Assembly (NCBI RefSeq): GCF_009856825.1
Contig: NZ_WVTD01000005.1
Span: 213,292 to 277,291 of the forward strand
Direction: 5' to 3'
DNA: 64,000 nt
Origin: Novosphingobium silvae
GTDB taxonomy: Bacteria; Pseudomonadota; Alphaproteobacteria; Sphingomonadales; Sphingomonadaceae
The notes under the pieces were generated by a model. It did no database searches and had not been told where the DNA came from. It saw nothing but the letters and a program-made list of their open reading frames with translations. The translations under genes were made by a program, and so were the position numbers. This document shows, one piece after another, positions 1-8,815 of the stretch; position 1 is the first letter of the stretch; each line of letters begins with the position of its first letter.

Positions 1-655
1 GCGCCGCTGGCGATGTCGCCGCATCCTCGCCCTTCTCCAGCCTGCGCGTGGCGAGACCATGAAGCACCAGCAGCGGACGCAAGGGACGCGATACCCGGGC
101 GCGACCGGCACGGTGCGCCAGGGCCAGCATGCGCGCGGTCTCCCGCTCGTTTTCATGGCCAAGGCGCATGGCAAGGTCGGCAAGCGCCCACGAGCGGCCA
201 AGCTGCTGCGCCGCGCCAAGATCGCGCCTGAGGCCGAGCGCCTGGGCGAGCGTGGCGAAAGCGGCGGCACGCCCCTCGGCCATGGCTTCGAGGGCGGACG
301 GGGCCAGCGGCGCGGCGCCCGTCAGTTCCTCCCATCCGTTCACGAGGCTGACGAGCCCGCCGTGGTGCCCTTCCCAGCTCTTCAGGGCGACGAGAAGCGG
401 CTCGCCATCGGGCCACTTGGAAGCCGGCTGCGAGAGCGATTCGCGCCACCATGACAGGCGAAGCTGCGCCATCATCGGCTCGCGCGAATTGCGCAGTAGC
501 CCCGCGAGGCGCGCATCGAGCGCGAAAAGCGCGAGCGTCTGCATGCGCGCGGACCTTGGCGCATAGGCAAGGGCAAGGCGCGAGACGGTCGGCAGGGTCT
601 GGAGGAGGGTGTCCTCGGTAGTCTGCCGCGCATCGGGGAGAGGGGTTTCACTCAC
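1..655 (-). CDS. squalene/phytoene synthase family protein (3' end outside window)
   Basis: Reading leftwards from a GTG at 655 gives about 218 residues without a stop, so the C-terminus lies beyond the window. The start follows an AGGGAGG ribosome site, and the next residues are SETPLPDARQ. Residues 30-75 contain LALFALDARLAGL and QLRLSWWRESL, the pattern I associate with the squalene/phytoene synthase fold, including its mitochondrial NDUFAF6-like relatives. The classical paired Asp-rich motifs of true prenyl-condensing enzymes are not evident in the visible part, so the activity is uncertain. It lies downstream of the pdh genes but beyond their terminator, so it is probably transcribed separately. 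Confidence 0.72.
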   Translation of the reverse strand, partial: MSETPLPDARQTTEDTLLQTLPTVSRLALAYAPRSARMQTLALFALDARLAGLLRNSREPMMAQLRLSWWRESLSQPASKWPDGEPLLVALKSWEGHHGGLVSLVNGWEELTGAAPLAPSALEAMAEGRAAAFATLAQALGLRRDLGAAQQLGRSWALADLAMRLGHENERETARMLALAHRAGRARVSRPLRPLLVLHGLATRRLEKGEDAATSPAA

Positions 656-724
656 GCCGCCTCCCTAGAGCGGGCGCGGGGCGGGAGCAATCGCGAGGTT
701 GCCGACGCTGCTTGACTGAATCGC

Positions 725-758
725 AAAAAAGGCGGCCCTGCCCATCGACAGGTCCGCC
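725..758 (-). terminator. intrinsic terminator of the pdhA-pdhB operon
   Basis: On the minus strand GGCGG-A-CCTG pairs with CAGG-G-CCGCC around an 8-base loop, with one internal mismatch, and a run of six T follows directly. It lies 52 bases past the pdhB stop, where the operon should end. Confidence 0.85.
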
Positions 759-809
759 TCCAGAGGGGACGAGCAGGGACGGCGCTCGGCACCGCTCCTG
801 CCCATTCGA

Positions 810-2225
810 TCAGCGATAGGTGACCTTCTTCACGGCCTCGACGATGCGGCCGGCATCGATGAGCGCGAGCTTCTCGAGGTTGGCCGCGTAAGGCAGCGGC
901 ACGTCCTCGTTGCAGACGCGAACCACCGGCGCATCGAGGTTGTCGAAACCTTCCTCCATGCAGATCGCCGAGATTTCCGACGCGATCGAGCACACCGGGA
1001 AGCCTTCTTCCGCGACGACGAGGCGGTTGGTCTTGGCAAGGCTCGCCAGGACCGCTTCCTTGTCGAGCGGGCGCAGGGTACGAAGGTCGATCACTTCGGC
1101 GTCGATGCCCTCGCCTGCCAGCGTTTCCGCGGCTTCCAGAGCGAGGCCGACGCCGATCGAGTAGGACACGATGGTCACGTCCTTGCCCTCGCGCATGATG
1201 CGCGCCTTGCCGATCGGCAGGACATGGTCGTCAAGCTCGGGCAGCTCGAAGGTGCGGCCATAGACCAGTTCGTTCTCGAGGAACACGACCGGGTCTTCCG
1301 AACGGATCGCCGCCTTGAGCAGGCCCTTGGCGTCGGACGCATCATAAGGCGCGATGACGACGAGGCCCGGGACGTTTGCATACCAGGGGCCGTAGTTCTG
1401 CGAGTGCTGCGCACCCACGCGCGAGGCAGCGCCGTTGGGACCGCGGAACACGATCGGGCAGCGCATCTGGCCGCCGGACATGTAGTTGGTCTTGGCGGCC
1501 GAGTTGATGATGTGGTCAATCGCCTGCATGGCGAAGTTGAACGTCATGAACTCGATCACGGGGCGCAGGCCGCCCATGGCAGCGCCCGTGCCGATGCCGG
1601 CGAAGCCGTACTCGGTGATCGGGGTGTCGATCACGCGGGTCGGGCCGAACTCTGCCAGCAGGCCTTGCGTGACCTTGTAGGCGCCCTGGTATTCGGCGAC
1701 TTCCTCGCCCATCACGAAGACGCGCGGATCACGGCGCATTTCCTCGGCCATGGCGTCGCGAAGCGCATCGCGCACGGTCGAGGTCTTCATGTTGGTGCCG
1801 TGGGGCACCTCGGGATCGCGCGCGGTCTTGATCTCGCTGGCGAGGTTGGCGGTGCCGCTTTCGGCAGGCTTCTTGTCCTCGGCCGGCTTCTCGCCCTGCT
1901 CCGGACCTTCCTTGACCTGCTCGGGCGCTTCCTTGCCCTGGTCGGCCGAGGCGGCCGGCGCCTCGCTCGCGGAGGCGTCTTCGCCCTCGCCCGCCAGGAT
2001 GGCGATCACGGTGCCGACCTTCACGCCTTCGGTGCCCTCGGCGACGAGGAGCTTGCCGACAGTGCCTTCATCGATGGACTCGAACTCCATCGTCGCCTTG
2101 TCGGTCTCGATCTCGGCGAGGATGTCGCCCGAAGCCACGGTGTCGCCTTCCTTCACCAGCCAGCGCGCCAGCTTGCCCTCTTCCATGGTGGGCGAGAGAG
2201 CCGGCATCTTCAGTTCGATCGCCAT
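810..2225 (-). CDS. pdhB: pyruvate dehydrogenase E1 component subunit beta with N-terminal lipoyl domain
   Basis: This 471-residue protein forms the beta half of the E1 heterotetramer that decarboxylates pyruvate in the pyruvate dehydrogenase complex. Residues 1-80 are a lipoyl domain with the attachment motif [13 protein letters not shown] (Lys43). An Ala/Glu/Pro-rich linker (about 85-140) joins it to the transketolase-like E1 beta domain (about 145-471), with [12 protein letters not shown] near its start and [12 protein letters not shown] in the C-terminal part. A lipoyl domain on E1 beta is a known alphaproteobacterial arrangement. pdhA ends 1 base upstream, so the two are cotranscribed. 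No E2 (pdhC) gene follows here. Confidence 0.96.
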   Translation of the reverse strand: MAIELKMPALSPTMEEGKLARWLVKEGDTVASGDILAEIETDKATMEFESIDEGTVGKLLVAEGTEGVKVGTVIAILAGEGEDASASEAPAASADQGKEAPEQVKEGPEQGEKPAEDKKPAESGTANLASEIKTARDPEVPHGTNMKTSTVRDALRDAMAEEMRRDPRVFVMGEEVAEYQGAYKVTQGLLAEFGPTRVIDTPITEYGFAGIGTGAAMGGLRPVIEFMTFNFAMQAIDHIINSAAKTNYMSGGQMRCPIVFRGPNGAASRVGAQHSQNYGPWYANVPGLVVIAPYDASDAKGLLKAAIRSEDPVVFLENELVYGRTFELPELDDHVLPIGKARIMREGKDVTIVSYSIGVGLALEAAETLAGEGIDAEVIDLRTLRPLDKEAVLASLAKTNRLVVAEEGFPVCSIASEISAICMEEGFDNLDAPVVRVCNEDVPLPYAANLEKLALIDAGRIVEAVKKVTYR

Positions 2226-2226
2226 C

Positions 2227-3303
2227 TCAGTAGCTCTCCACCAGTACGTCGGTATACAGTTCGGTCGGGTTGGGTTCGGGCGAGCTCTCGGCGAAGTCGG
2301 CCGAGACGGCCACCTGCGCGCGCACGCGCTTGTCGATTTCCTTGAGGCTTTCCTCGGTCACGCCCATTTCCATGAGTTCCGCCTTGGCATGCTCGATGGG
2401 ATCGCGCTTGTCTCGAACGCCCTGCACTTCCTCGCGGCTGCGGTACTTCGCGGGGTCGGACATCGAGTGGCCGCGGTAGCGGTATGTGTTGAGCTCCATG
2501 AGCACGGGGCCGTTGCCGCCGCGCACATGCTCGAGCGCGATCTCGGCGGCCTTGCGGACCTCGAGCAGGTCCATGCCGTCTACCTGCATGCCGGGGATGC
2601 GGAAACCGGTGCCGCGACGGTGGAAGTGCGTCTCGGCCGACGAGCGGCTGACCGCGGTGCCCATCGCGTACTGGTTGTTCTCGATCACGAAGATGATCGG
2701 CAGCTTCCACAGCGACGCCATGTTGAAGCTCTCGTAGACCTGGCCCTGGTTGGCCGCGCCGTCGCCGAAGTAGGCCATCGCGACGCCGCCGTCCTCGCGG
2801 TACTTGTGCGCGAAGGCGAGGCCCGCGCCAAGCGAGACCTGCGCGCCGACGATGCCGTGCCCGCCGTAGAAGCGATGCTCCACGGAGAACATGTGCATCG
2901 AGCCGCCCTTGCCCTTCGAGATACCGGCTTCGCGGCCGGTAAGCTCGGCCATGATGACCTTGGGGTCGATGCCGTAGGCCAGCATGTGGCCGTGGTCGCG
3001 ATACCCGGTGATCACCGAATCTTTCGCGCTGTCGAGCGCGGACTGCAGCCCGACCGCCACGGCTTCCTGGCCGATGTAGAGGTGGCAGAACCCGCCGATG
3101 AGGCCGAGGCCGTAAAGCTGGCCGGCCTTTTCCTCGAAGCGGCGGATGAGCAGCATCTGCTCGTAGAGGTGAAGGAGTTCTTCCTTGTTGGCCGTGTATC
3201 GGCGATCTGCCTCGAGAGCCTCCTGGAGGCTGTGCAGGGCGAAATTCTCGTCTGCGACGGCGGCAGTCTCGGCTACCGGGGCGTCATTCTTGGCTTTGGG
3301 CAA
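2227..3303 (-). CDS. pdhA: pyruvate dehydrogenase E1 component subunit alpha
   Basis: About 358 residues, the thiamine diphosphate-binding half of E1. The diphosphate motif is [15 protein letters not shown] followed by ENNQYAMGT, and the phosphorylation-loop region reads [16 protein letters not shown] place the start at TTG 3303 (then [13 protein letters not shown]) because GGGGGAG lies about eight bases upstream. A longer in-frame reading to 3372 would translate the putative promoter. It precedes pdhB by one base, and ftsB lies upstream on the same strand, which is common in alphaproteobacteria. Confidence 0.95.
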   Translation of the reverse strand: MPKAKNDAPVAETAAVADENFALHSLQEALEADRRYTANKEELLHLYEQMLLIRRFEEKAGQLYGLGLIGGFCHLYIGQEAVAVGLQSALDSAKDSVITGYRDHGHMLAYGIDPKVIMAELTGREAGISKGKGGSMHMFSVEHRFYGGHGIVGAQVSLGAGLAFAHKYREDGGVAMAYFGDGAANQGQVYESFNMASLWKLPIIFVIENNQYAMGTAVSRSSAETHFHRRGTGFRIPGMQVDGMDLLEVRKAAEIALEHVRGGNGPVLMELNTYRYRGHSMSDPAKYRSREEVQGVRDKRDPIEHAKAELMEMGVTEESLKEIDKRVRAQVAVSADFAESSPEPNPTELYTDVLVESY

Positions 3304-3345
3304 CGGGTTGCTCCCCCATCGTTGATGCGATCGTTTCGGAGCAGC

Positions 3346-3374
3346 GGTATAGGGAGGCCGGTCGCAAAGCAAAA
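3346..3374 (-). promoter_or_regulatory. candidate pdhA promoter
   Basis: On the minus strand TTTTGC, 17 bases, then TATACC lie about 45 bases upstream of the TTG start of pdhA. The -10 element is convincing for this GC-rich context, but the -35 is weak. The call is inferred from sequence only. Confidence 0.4.
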
Positions 3375-3478
3375 GCGTCGAGGCTCGAAATCCGGCCTCG
3401 ATTGTGGACTATTTTGCAACGACGTTTGCAGAAACCGGCATCGAGCCCTCTCTCCTGAGAAGAGCAACGCAGAAGCCG

Positions 3479-3790
3479 TCAGGGCAGTTGCATCACCATT
3501 TCGTCGGGGCGGGCGACGTTCAGGTGGCTGCGCACGAGTTCGCCTGCGAGGTCCGGATCCATCCGGCTCTGGTCAAGCAGGGCGACGCGGTTCTTGAGCC
3601 GGGCACGCTCGGCCTGAAGTTCGGCGAGCTTGGCGCGGCGTTGCTCCAGCAGGTGCTGGTTCTCGCCCCAGGCGAGCAGGCCGCTGGGCCCGGCAACGCA
3701 GTAGAGGCCCATCAGCAGCAGCACGGCCAGGGCAATACCCTGGACGAGACGCTCCCTTGCAATGTTGGCTTCCTGTCGCACCGTTCGCAT
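3479..3790 (-). CDS. ftsB: cell division protein FtsB / DivIC-family septum formation initiator
   Basis: The 103-residue protein has a short basic N-terminus, one membrane segment (about 15-35, IALAVLLLMGLYCVAGPSG) and a coiled coil (about 43-75, rich in Leu, Ala, Arg and Glu). This is the FtsB/DivIC layout. FtsB bridges FtsL and FtsQ in the divisome. Length and its place just upstream of pdhA fit the alphaproteobacterial orthologue. The start ATG at 3790 sits close to a perfect inverted repeat at 3800-3815. Confidence 0.85.
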   Translation of the reverse strand: MRTVRQEANIARERLVQGIALAVLLLMGLYCVAGPSGLLAWGENQHLLEQRRAKLAELQAERARLKNRVALLDQSRMDPDLAGELVRSHLNVARPDEMVMQLP

Positions 3791-3799
3791 GGCCCCATA

Positions 3800-3815
3800 G
3801 AATCACAGGTGATTC
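3800..3815. promoter_or_regulatory. inverted repeat GAATCAC-AG-GTGATTC upstream of ftsB
   Basis: Two perfect 7-base arms separated by AG lie 9 bases upstream of the ftsB start, within what looks like its promoter (TTGATA further upstream on the minus strand). The shape suits a dimeric regulator. No partner is known from this window. Confidence 0.35.
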
Positions 3816-4003
3816 GCGGTATCAAGGAAAAATGCTAACGAAAAACCGCCATTTGCGACAGGTCGCGCCCAAGCCGCCCGTCGCGATGCTGTGGGCTTAG
3901 GTGTTGATAACTTAGCGGCGCCGTCAAGTGTTCACGAGACGACATTCAGGCATGGTCGTATCGTGGTTTCGGTTTGCCGCTCGTGCTGCTAGGCGCTGCG
4001 GCC

Positions 4004-5881
4004 ATGTTGACCCTACGTGACATCACCGTACGCCTTGGCGGGCGCACCATCATCGACAGCGCAAGCGCGACCCTGCCGCAGAATGGCAAGATCGGCCTCA
4101 TCGGCCGCAACGGCGCCGGCAAGTCGACGCTGGTTAAGACGATCATCGGCGAGCTGGAGCCGGACGGCGGCTCTGTCGAGATGCCGCGCCGCGCACGGCT
4201 CGGCTATATCGCGCAGGAAGCACCGAGCGGCAAGAAGACGCCTTTCGACGCCGTGGTCGAGGCGGACACCGAGCGCACCGCCCTTCTCGCGGAAGCGGAG
4301 ACCTGCACCGACCCCGATCGTCTGGGAGACGTGCACGAGCGGCTCATCGCGATCGACGCGTACACCGCCCCTGCCCGCGCCGCGCGCATCCTCGTCGGCC
4401 TCGGCTTCGACGAGGAGATGCAGGGCCGGCCGCTCGACAGTTACTCGGGCGGCTGGAAGATGCGTGTCGCGCTGGCCTCGCTGCTCTTTTCCGAACCCGA
4501 CGTCATGCTGCTCGACGAGCCTTCGAACCACCTCGACCTCGAAGCGACGCTGTGGCTGGAGAACTTCCTCAAGAGCTATCCCAAGACGCTGCTCGTGATC
4601 AGCCACGAGCGCGACCTGCTCAACACGGTGGTGGACAACATCCTCCACCTGCAGGGCGGCAAGCTGACGCTTTACCCCGGCGACTACGACAGCTTCGAGC
4701 GGCTTCGCGCCGAACGCGCCGCCCAGGCCGCCGCGGCGCAGGCCAGCCAGGACGCGCAGAGGAAGAAGCTGGCGGACTACGTCGCCCGCAATTCCGCCCG
4801 CGCTTCGACGGCGAAGCAGGCCCAGTCTCGCGCCAAGATGCTGGCGAAGATGCAGCCGATCGCCGCGATGATCGAGGACCCCTCGCTCAGCTTCGACTTC
4901 CCTAGTCCCGATGAACTGCGCCCGCCGCTCGTCACGCTCGACCTTGCGGCGGTCGGCTACGAGGCGGAGAAGCCGATCCTGCGGCGGCTCAACCTGCGCA
5001 TCGATCCCGAGGACCGGATCGCGCTGCTGGGCCGCAACGGCAACGGCAAGACCACGCTGGCGCGCCTGTTGGCCCGTCAGCTCGATCCCATGGAAGGCGC
5101 GATCAACTTCTCGCCCAAGATCCGCATCGGTTACTTCACGCAGTACCAGGTGGAAGAGCTGCCCTCCGATTCGACCCCGCTCGAACTGATGACGCGGGCG
5201 ATGGAGGGCAAGCCGCCGGTGCAGGTGCGCGGGCAGCTGGGCCGTTTCGGCTTCTCGGGCAACCGGGCCACGGCGGAGACGAAGACGCTGTCCGGCGGCG
5301 AGCGGGCGCGCCTTGCGCTGGCCCTCGTGACGCGCGATGCGCCGCACATGCTCATCCTGGACGAGCCGACCAACCACCTCGACGTCGATGCGCGCGAGGC
5401 GCTGGTGCAGGCGCTGAACGATTTCCAGGGCGCGGTGATCCTCGTCAGCCACGACCGGCACATGGTGGAACTCGCCGCCGATCGCCTCGTCCTCGTCGAT
5501 GGCGGGATGGCTGCGGACTACGAAGGGTCGATGGAGGATTACATCGACTTCGTTCTCGGCCGCAACCAGCCCAGGGCGGATGCCGGCGGCAAGGTCTCCG
5601 GTCCCGCGAAGAAGTCCGGCGCCGTCGCGCGCGAGGAGCTGAAGGCGCTGCGCAAGAAGGTCACCGAGGCCGAGACACGCATGAAGCGGCTGCAGACGCA
5701 GATCGATGCCCTCGCCGCGGCGCTTGCCGAACCGGGCGGCGCCAAGGGCGACCTCAAGGGTCTGTCCATCGGCGAACTCGGCAAGCGGCACGGCGCCGCC
5801 GCCGCCGAAATGGAACGGGCGGAGGAAAGCTGGCTCGAAGTTCACGAGGAACTGGAAACGCTGATGGGACGCGGCAGTTGA
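4004..5881 (+). CDS. ABC-F family ATP-binding protein (Uup/YheS-like)
   Basis: A soluble protein of about 625 residues with two ABC ATPase domains and no membrane segment, the ABC-F pattern of ribosome-associated ATPases. The first domain has Walker A GRNGAGKST (near residue 38), signature YSGGWKMRV and Walker B VMLLDEPSNHLD. The second has GRNGNGKTT, LSGGERARLALAL and LILDEPTNHLD. The inter-domain linker is rich in Ala, Arg and Lys, and the C-terminus (about 545-620) is a predicted coiled coil. The start MLTLRDITVRLGG at 4004 matches the family. An upstream in-frame start at 3974 would add an unconserved stretch. It overlaps the next gene by four bases. Confidence 0.92.
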   Translation: MLTLRDITVRLGGRTIIDSASATLPQNGKIGLIGRNGAGKSTLVKTIIGELEPDGGSVEMPRRARLGYIAQEAPSGKKTPFDAVVEADTERTALLAEAETCTDPDRLGDVHERLIAIDAYTAPARAARILVGLGFDEEMQGRPLDSYSGGWKMRVALASLLFSEPDVMLLDEPSNHLDLEATLWLENFLKSYPKTLLVISHERDLLNTVVDNILHLQGGKLTLYPGDYDSFERLRAERAAQAAAAQASQDAQRKKLADYVARNSARASTAKQAQSRAKMLAKMQPIAAMIEDPSLSFDFPSPDELRPPLVTLDLAAVGYEAEKPILRRLNLRIDPEDRIALLGRNGNGKTTLARLLARQLDPMEGAINFSPKIRIGYFTQYQVEELPSDSTPLELMTRAMEGKPPVQVRGQLGRFGFSGNRATAETKTLSGGERARLALALVTRDAPHMLILDEPTNHLDVDAREALVQALNDFQGAVILVSHDRHMVELAADRLVLVDGGMAADYEGSMEDYIDFVLGRNQPRADAGGKVSGPAKKSGAVAREELKALRKKVTEAETRMKRLQTQIDALAAALAEPGGAKGDLKGLSIGELGKRHGAAAAEMERAEESWLEVHEELETLMGRGS

Positions 5882-6339
5882 GCGTCGCCTTCCGCCGCGA
5901 CGGGGACGAGGAGCATTTAGAGCCCAAGTTCGAAGTGCCGATCCCGCCCGGTCTAAACCTGGTGACCGGAGCCGGCCTGGACCTGATCCGCACCCGGATC
6001 GCGGAGATGGAGGACGCGGTCGGCTCGGCCGGGGACGAGACGGCGCTCAATGCCGCGAAGCGTGACCTGCGCTACTGGCGGGCGCGCCTTGCTTCGGCGC
6101 AGCTGCAGCCGCCCGCCAGCGGGAGCAAGGCGATGTTCGGCAGCTGCGTTCGCTTCGAACTGGGCGGCAAGGTGCGGACGGTCGCCATCGTCGGCCATGA
6201 CGAGGCTGAGCCGGCGCAGGGACGTCTCGCCTTTACGGCGCCGCTCGCCCGGGCCCTGCTTGGCGCCGAGGCAGGCGACTTCGTCGACTTCAACGGCCGC
6301 GAAGAAGCGATCGAGTTGCTGGAGGTTTCGGCGGCATAA
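5878..6339 (+). CDS. GreA/GreB-like or Rnk-like C-terminal domain protein
   Basis: The 153-residue protein has an N-terminal helical segment (about 25-75, with DLIRTRIAEMEDA and KRDLRYWRARL) followed by a beta domain (about 88-150) with FGSCVRFELGGKVRTVAIVG and ending GREEAIELLEV. This matches the GreA/B C-terminal fold found in transcript cleavage factors and Rnk. The predicted start is TTG at 5878, overlapping the stop of the ABC-F gene as TTGA, which suggests translational coupling. The N-terminal coiled coil is shorter than in GreA. Cleavage-factor activity is an inference. Confidence 0.65.
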   Translation: MSVAFRRDGDEEHLEPKFEVPIPPGLNLVTGAGLDLIRTRIAEMEDAVGSAGDETALNAAKRDLRYWRARLASAQLQPPASGSKAMFGSCVRFELGGKVRTVAIVGHDEAEPAQGRLAFTAPLARALLGAEAGDFVDFNGREEAIELLEVSAA

Positions 6340-6424
6340 TACTTGCCGCGGCTGCCGGTACAAACTTGTACGCCAAAGCCCGCCGCCCATCAGGAATGGT
6401 AGCGGGGTTCAGGGCCCGGACAGG

Positions 6425-6467
6425 TCCAGGCTGACGCCCCGCGCATGTCGCGCAGCGTCAGCCTGGA
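6425..6467. terminator. hairpin between convergent GreA-like and DEAD-box genes
   Basis: A perfect 13-base stem, TCCAGGCTGACGC with GCGTCAGCCTGGA, surrounds a 17-base loop that itself contains a short CGCG stem. It lies between two convergent stop codons. No T-run follows on either strand, so it may act as a bidirectional or factor-assisted terminator, or as a 3' end stabiliser. Confidence 0.55.
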
Positions 6468-6473
6468 ATTCGA

Positions 6474-8270
6474 TCAGTCCCGGCCGCCCTTGCGCGGCTT
6501 CTTGTGGAACGGCTTGCCCGCGCCGCCGCCATGGGTCGGGCGTGCGCGATAAGGCGCCTCGCCCTCGCCGCGCGGCTGCGAATAGCCGCCGCCCTGGGCG
6601 CCCGGATGCGGCCTGCGGCCACGGCCCTGCGGTCCTTCGCGGTCACGGCTGCGATGCTTGGCGGCCTCGCGCGGCGTGTCGGGCGAACGCTCGATAAGGA
6701 TCGTGCTCTCGTATTCGCCATCGTCGCGCGCCGTGCGCTGGACCGCGTTGGCGAACTGGTCGGCAAGATTGCGCGGGATCTGGAAGTGCGTCTGGTCGGC
6801 CGAGATGCGGATCTGCCCGACCGCATCGCGGGTGACGTGGCCACGGCGGCACAGCACCGGCAGCAGCCAGCGCGCCTCCGCGTTCTGGCGACGGCCCACG
6901 TCCATGCGGAACCACACCACGTCCTCGAAGCCGGGGCGTTCGCGCCGCTCGCGGTTTTCGGGTGAATTGCCCAGCAGTTCCTCCGGCTGAGGCATCGAGG
7001 CGCGGTGCGCAACCACCAGCGCGGCGGCGAGATCCTCGGCGCTGACCTTCTCGAGCAGGACGCGCGCGATCTCGCGGTCGTCTTCCTCGGCTTCGACGGG
7101 CGCCAGCAGCTTTTCCATCAGTCGCTCGCGATCCTGCGCGCGGATGGCTTCCAGCGTCGGAGCCTCGCCCCATTCGGCCTGGATGCGGGCGCCGCGCAGC
7201 ATCATCTCGACGCGGCGGCGGCGCGGATAGGGTACGAGCAGGACGGCCGTTCCCTTGCGCCCGGCGCGGCCGGTGCGGCCCGAACGGTGCTGCAGGGTCT
7301 CGGCGTCCCGCGGAATCTCCACGTGAACGACGAGGCTGAGCGAGGGAAGATCGATGCCGCGCGCCGCGACGTCGGTCGCCACGCAGACCCGTGCGCGGCG
7401 ATCGCGGAGCGCCTGGAGAGCGTTGTTGCGCTCGTTCTGCGAATGCTCGCCCGAGAGCGCCACGGCGGAGAAGCCGCGCTCGACCAGGGTCGCGTGCAGG
7501 TGCTTGACGTTGTCACGCGTGGCGCAGAACAGGATCGCCGTTTCCGCGTCGTGGAAGCGCAGCAGGTTCACGACCGCGCGCTCGATGTCGGAAGGGGCGA
7601 CCGTGACGGCCTGGTAGGAGATGTCTCCATGGCCACGGTTCTCGCCCACGGTCGAGATGCGCAGCGCGTTCTTCTGGTAGCGCTGGGCCAGCGCCTCGAT
7701 CGGGCGCGGCATGGTGGCCGAGAACAGCAGCGTGCGCCGTCCCTCGGGCGTCGCGTCGAGGATTTCCTCGAGGTCTTCGCGAAAGCCCATGTCGAGCATC
7801 TCGTCCGCCTCGTCGAGCACGACGGCGCGCAGGGCCGAGAGGTCGAGCTTGCCGCGCTCAAGGTGATCGCGCAGGCGCCCCGGCGTTCCGACCACGATGG
7901 TCGCGCCGCGCTCCAGCTGGCGGCGCTCCTTCACCGGGTCCATGCCGCCGACGCAAGTGACGATCCGCGCGCCGGTCTTGGCATAGAGCCACTCCAGCTC
8001 GCGGCTGACCTGCTGCGCCAGTTCGCGCGTGGGAGCGATGGCAAGCGCGAGCGGGCCTTCGGAATACGGGATGCGCCCGTCCTCGAGAAGCTCGTCGCTC
8101 ATGGCGATGCCGAAGGCGACGGTCTTGCCCGAGCCGGTCTGCGCCGAGACAACGAGGTCGCGGCCGCGCGCGTCGGGTTCCGTTACCGCGGTCTGGACGG
8201 GAGTCAGCGCTTCATAGCCATGCGCTGCGAGGGCCTCGGCGAGAGGCTGGGAAACTTGCGAAAAGGTCAT
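6474..8270 (-). CDS. DEAD-box ATP-dependent RNA helicase with DbpA-type RNA-binding C-terminus
   Basis: About 598 residues, starting MTFSQVSQPLAEALAAHG at 8270. The Q-motif region reads LTPVQTAV. Helicase motifs follow: AQTGSGKT, PTRELA, LDEADEMLDMG, SATMPRP, and HRSGRTGRAGRKG. Residues about 445-520 carry a DbpA-type RNA-binding fold (VWFRMDVGRR, HFQIPRNLADQF), and the tail is rich in Arg, Gly and Pro. This fits the DeaD/CsdA group that remodels structured RNA during ribosome assembly and cold growth. Which paralogue it is cannot be settled from sequence alone. Confidence 0.93.
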   Translation of the reverse strand: MTFSQVSQPLAEALAAHGYEALTPVQTAVTEPDARGRDLVVSAQTGSGKTVAFGIAMSDELLEDGRIPYSEGPLALAIAPTRELAQQVSRELEWLYAKTGARIVTCVGGMDPVKERRQLERGATIVVGTPGRLRDHLERGKLDLSALRAVVLDEADEMLDMGFREDLEEILDATPEGRRTLLFSATMPRPIEALAQRYQKNALRISTVGENRGHGDISYQAVTVAPSDIERAVVNLLRFHDAETAILFCATRDNVKHLHATLVERGFSAVALSGEHSQNERNNALQALRDRRARVCVATDVAARGIDLPSLSLVVHVEIPRDAETLQHRSGRTGRAGRKGTAVLLVPYPRRRRVEMMLRGARIQAEWGEAPTLEAIRAQDRERLMEKLLAPVEAEEDDREIARVLLEKVSAEDLAAALVVAHRASMPQPEELLGNSPENRERRERPGFEDVVWFRMDVGRRQNAEARWLLPVLCRRGHVTRDAVGQIRISADQTHFQIPRNLADQFANAVQRTARDDGEYESTILIERSPDTPREAAKHRSRDREGPQGRGRRPHPGAQGGGYSQPRGEGEAPYRARPTHGGGAGKPFHKKPRKGGRD

Positions 8271-8462
8271 AACTGGCGAATCGATCCTGCCGCATGAGCG
8301 GCCTTGGGGAGCGTGGGGAGGGCTGCGAGGGTCGCCCGCAGGCGCACCGATTGCCCTGCCCATAGACCAAACCGCAAGAATTTGCGCGTACCAAATTCAC
8401 TTTTCTGCAATTTGACCGGCGCAGCGGGCGGCTCGCACCTGTCCGGGCAGGCGCGAAAGAGG

Positions 8463-8678
8463 TCAGCCGGCGCGGCTCCACAGCGGACGGAACGCGCGAT
8501 CCGCGTCCGGGCACTGTTCGGGCAGGAGGTCGAAGCTGGGCTGGAATCCGAGCAGGATATACATGTCCCGCTCAAGGAAGGGGGCGGCGTCGCCCGCGCT
8601 CATATCGACGCGCGCGCACTCGCCCAGGCCCGGCAGCTTGGTCCGGAAAAGTCCTTTGCGCACAGGCGTTACGCGCAT
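8463..8678 (-). CDS. small conserved-looking protein of unknown function
   Basis: A 71-residue reading begins MRVTPVRKGLFRTKLPGLG at 8678 and ends FRPLWSRAG. It has no membrane segment and is compact and mixed in composition, with CARVD, FLERDMYILLGFQP and LPEQCP. An AGGGG lies about ten bases upstream of the ATG. It sits alone between the helicase and M28 peptidase genes on the same strand. I recall similar short proteins in sphingomonads but know no function. Confidence 0.5.
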   Translation of the reverse strand: MRVTPVRKGLFRTKLPGLGECARVDMSAGDAAPFLERDMYILLGFQPSFDLLPEQCPDADRAFRPLWSRAG

Positions 8679-8815
8679 GACAGATGTACCCCTGGAAATG
8701 TTGGCGGCTTGTGGAGGGCGCCCGCTAACGATCCTGACAGTGCCGATCAAGCTGGCCCGCAGGCTGTCACAAATCGGAAAGACGGGCAAGTATCGTGGCC
8801 CTGGCCTAAGGGCAC

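Noticed and set aside
1750..3597. A 615-codon plus-strand frame antisense to pdhA and pdhB.
   Set aside because: The minus strand encodes well-known proteins here and the plus frame has no ribosome site or domain.
4013..5845. A 610-codon minus-strand open frame across the ABC-F gene.
   Set aside because: It is a shadow of strong codon bias on the coding strand, with no recognisable domain.
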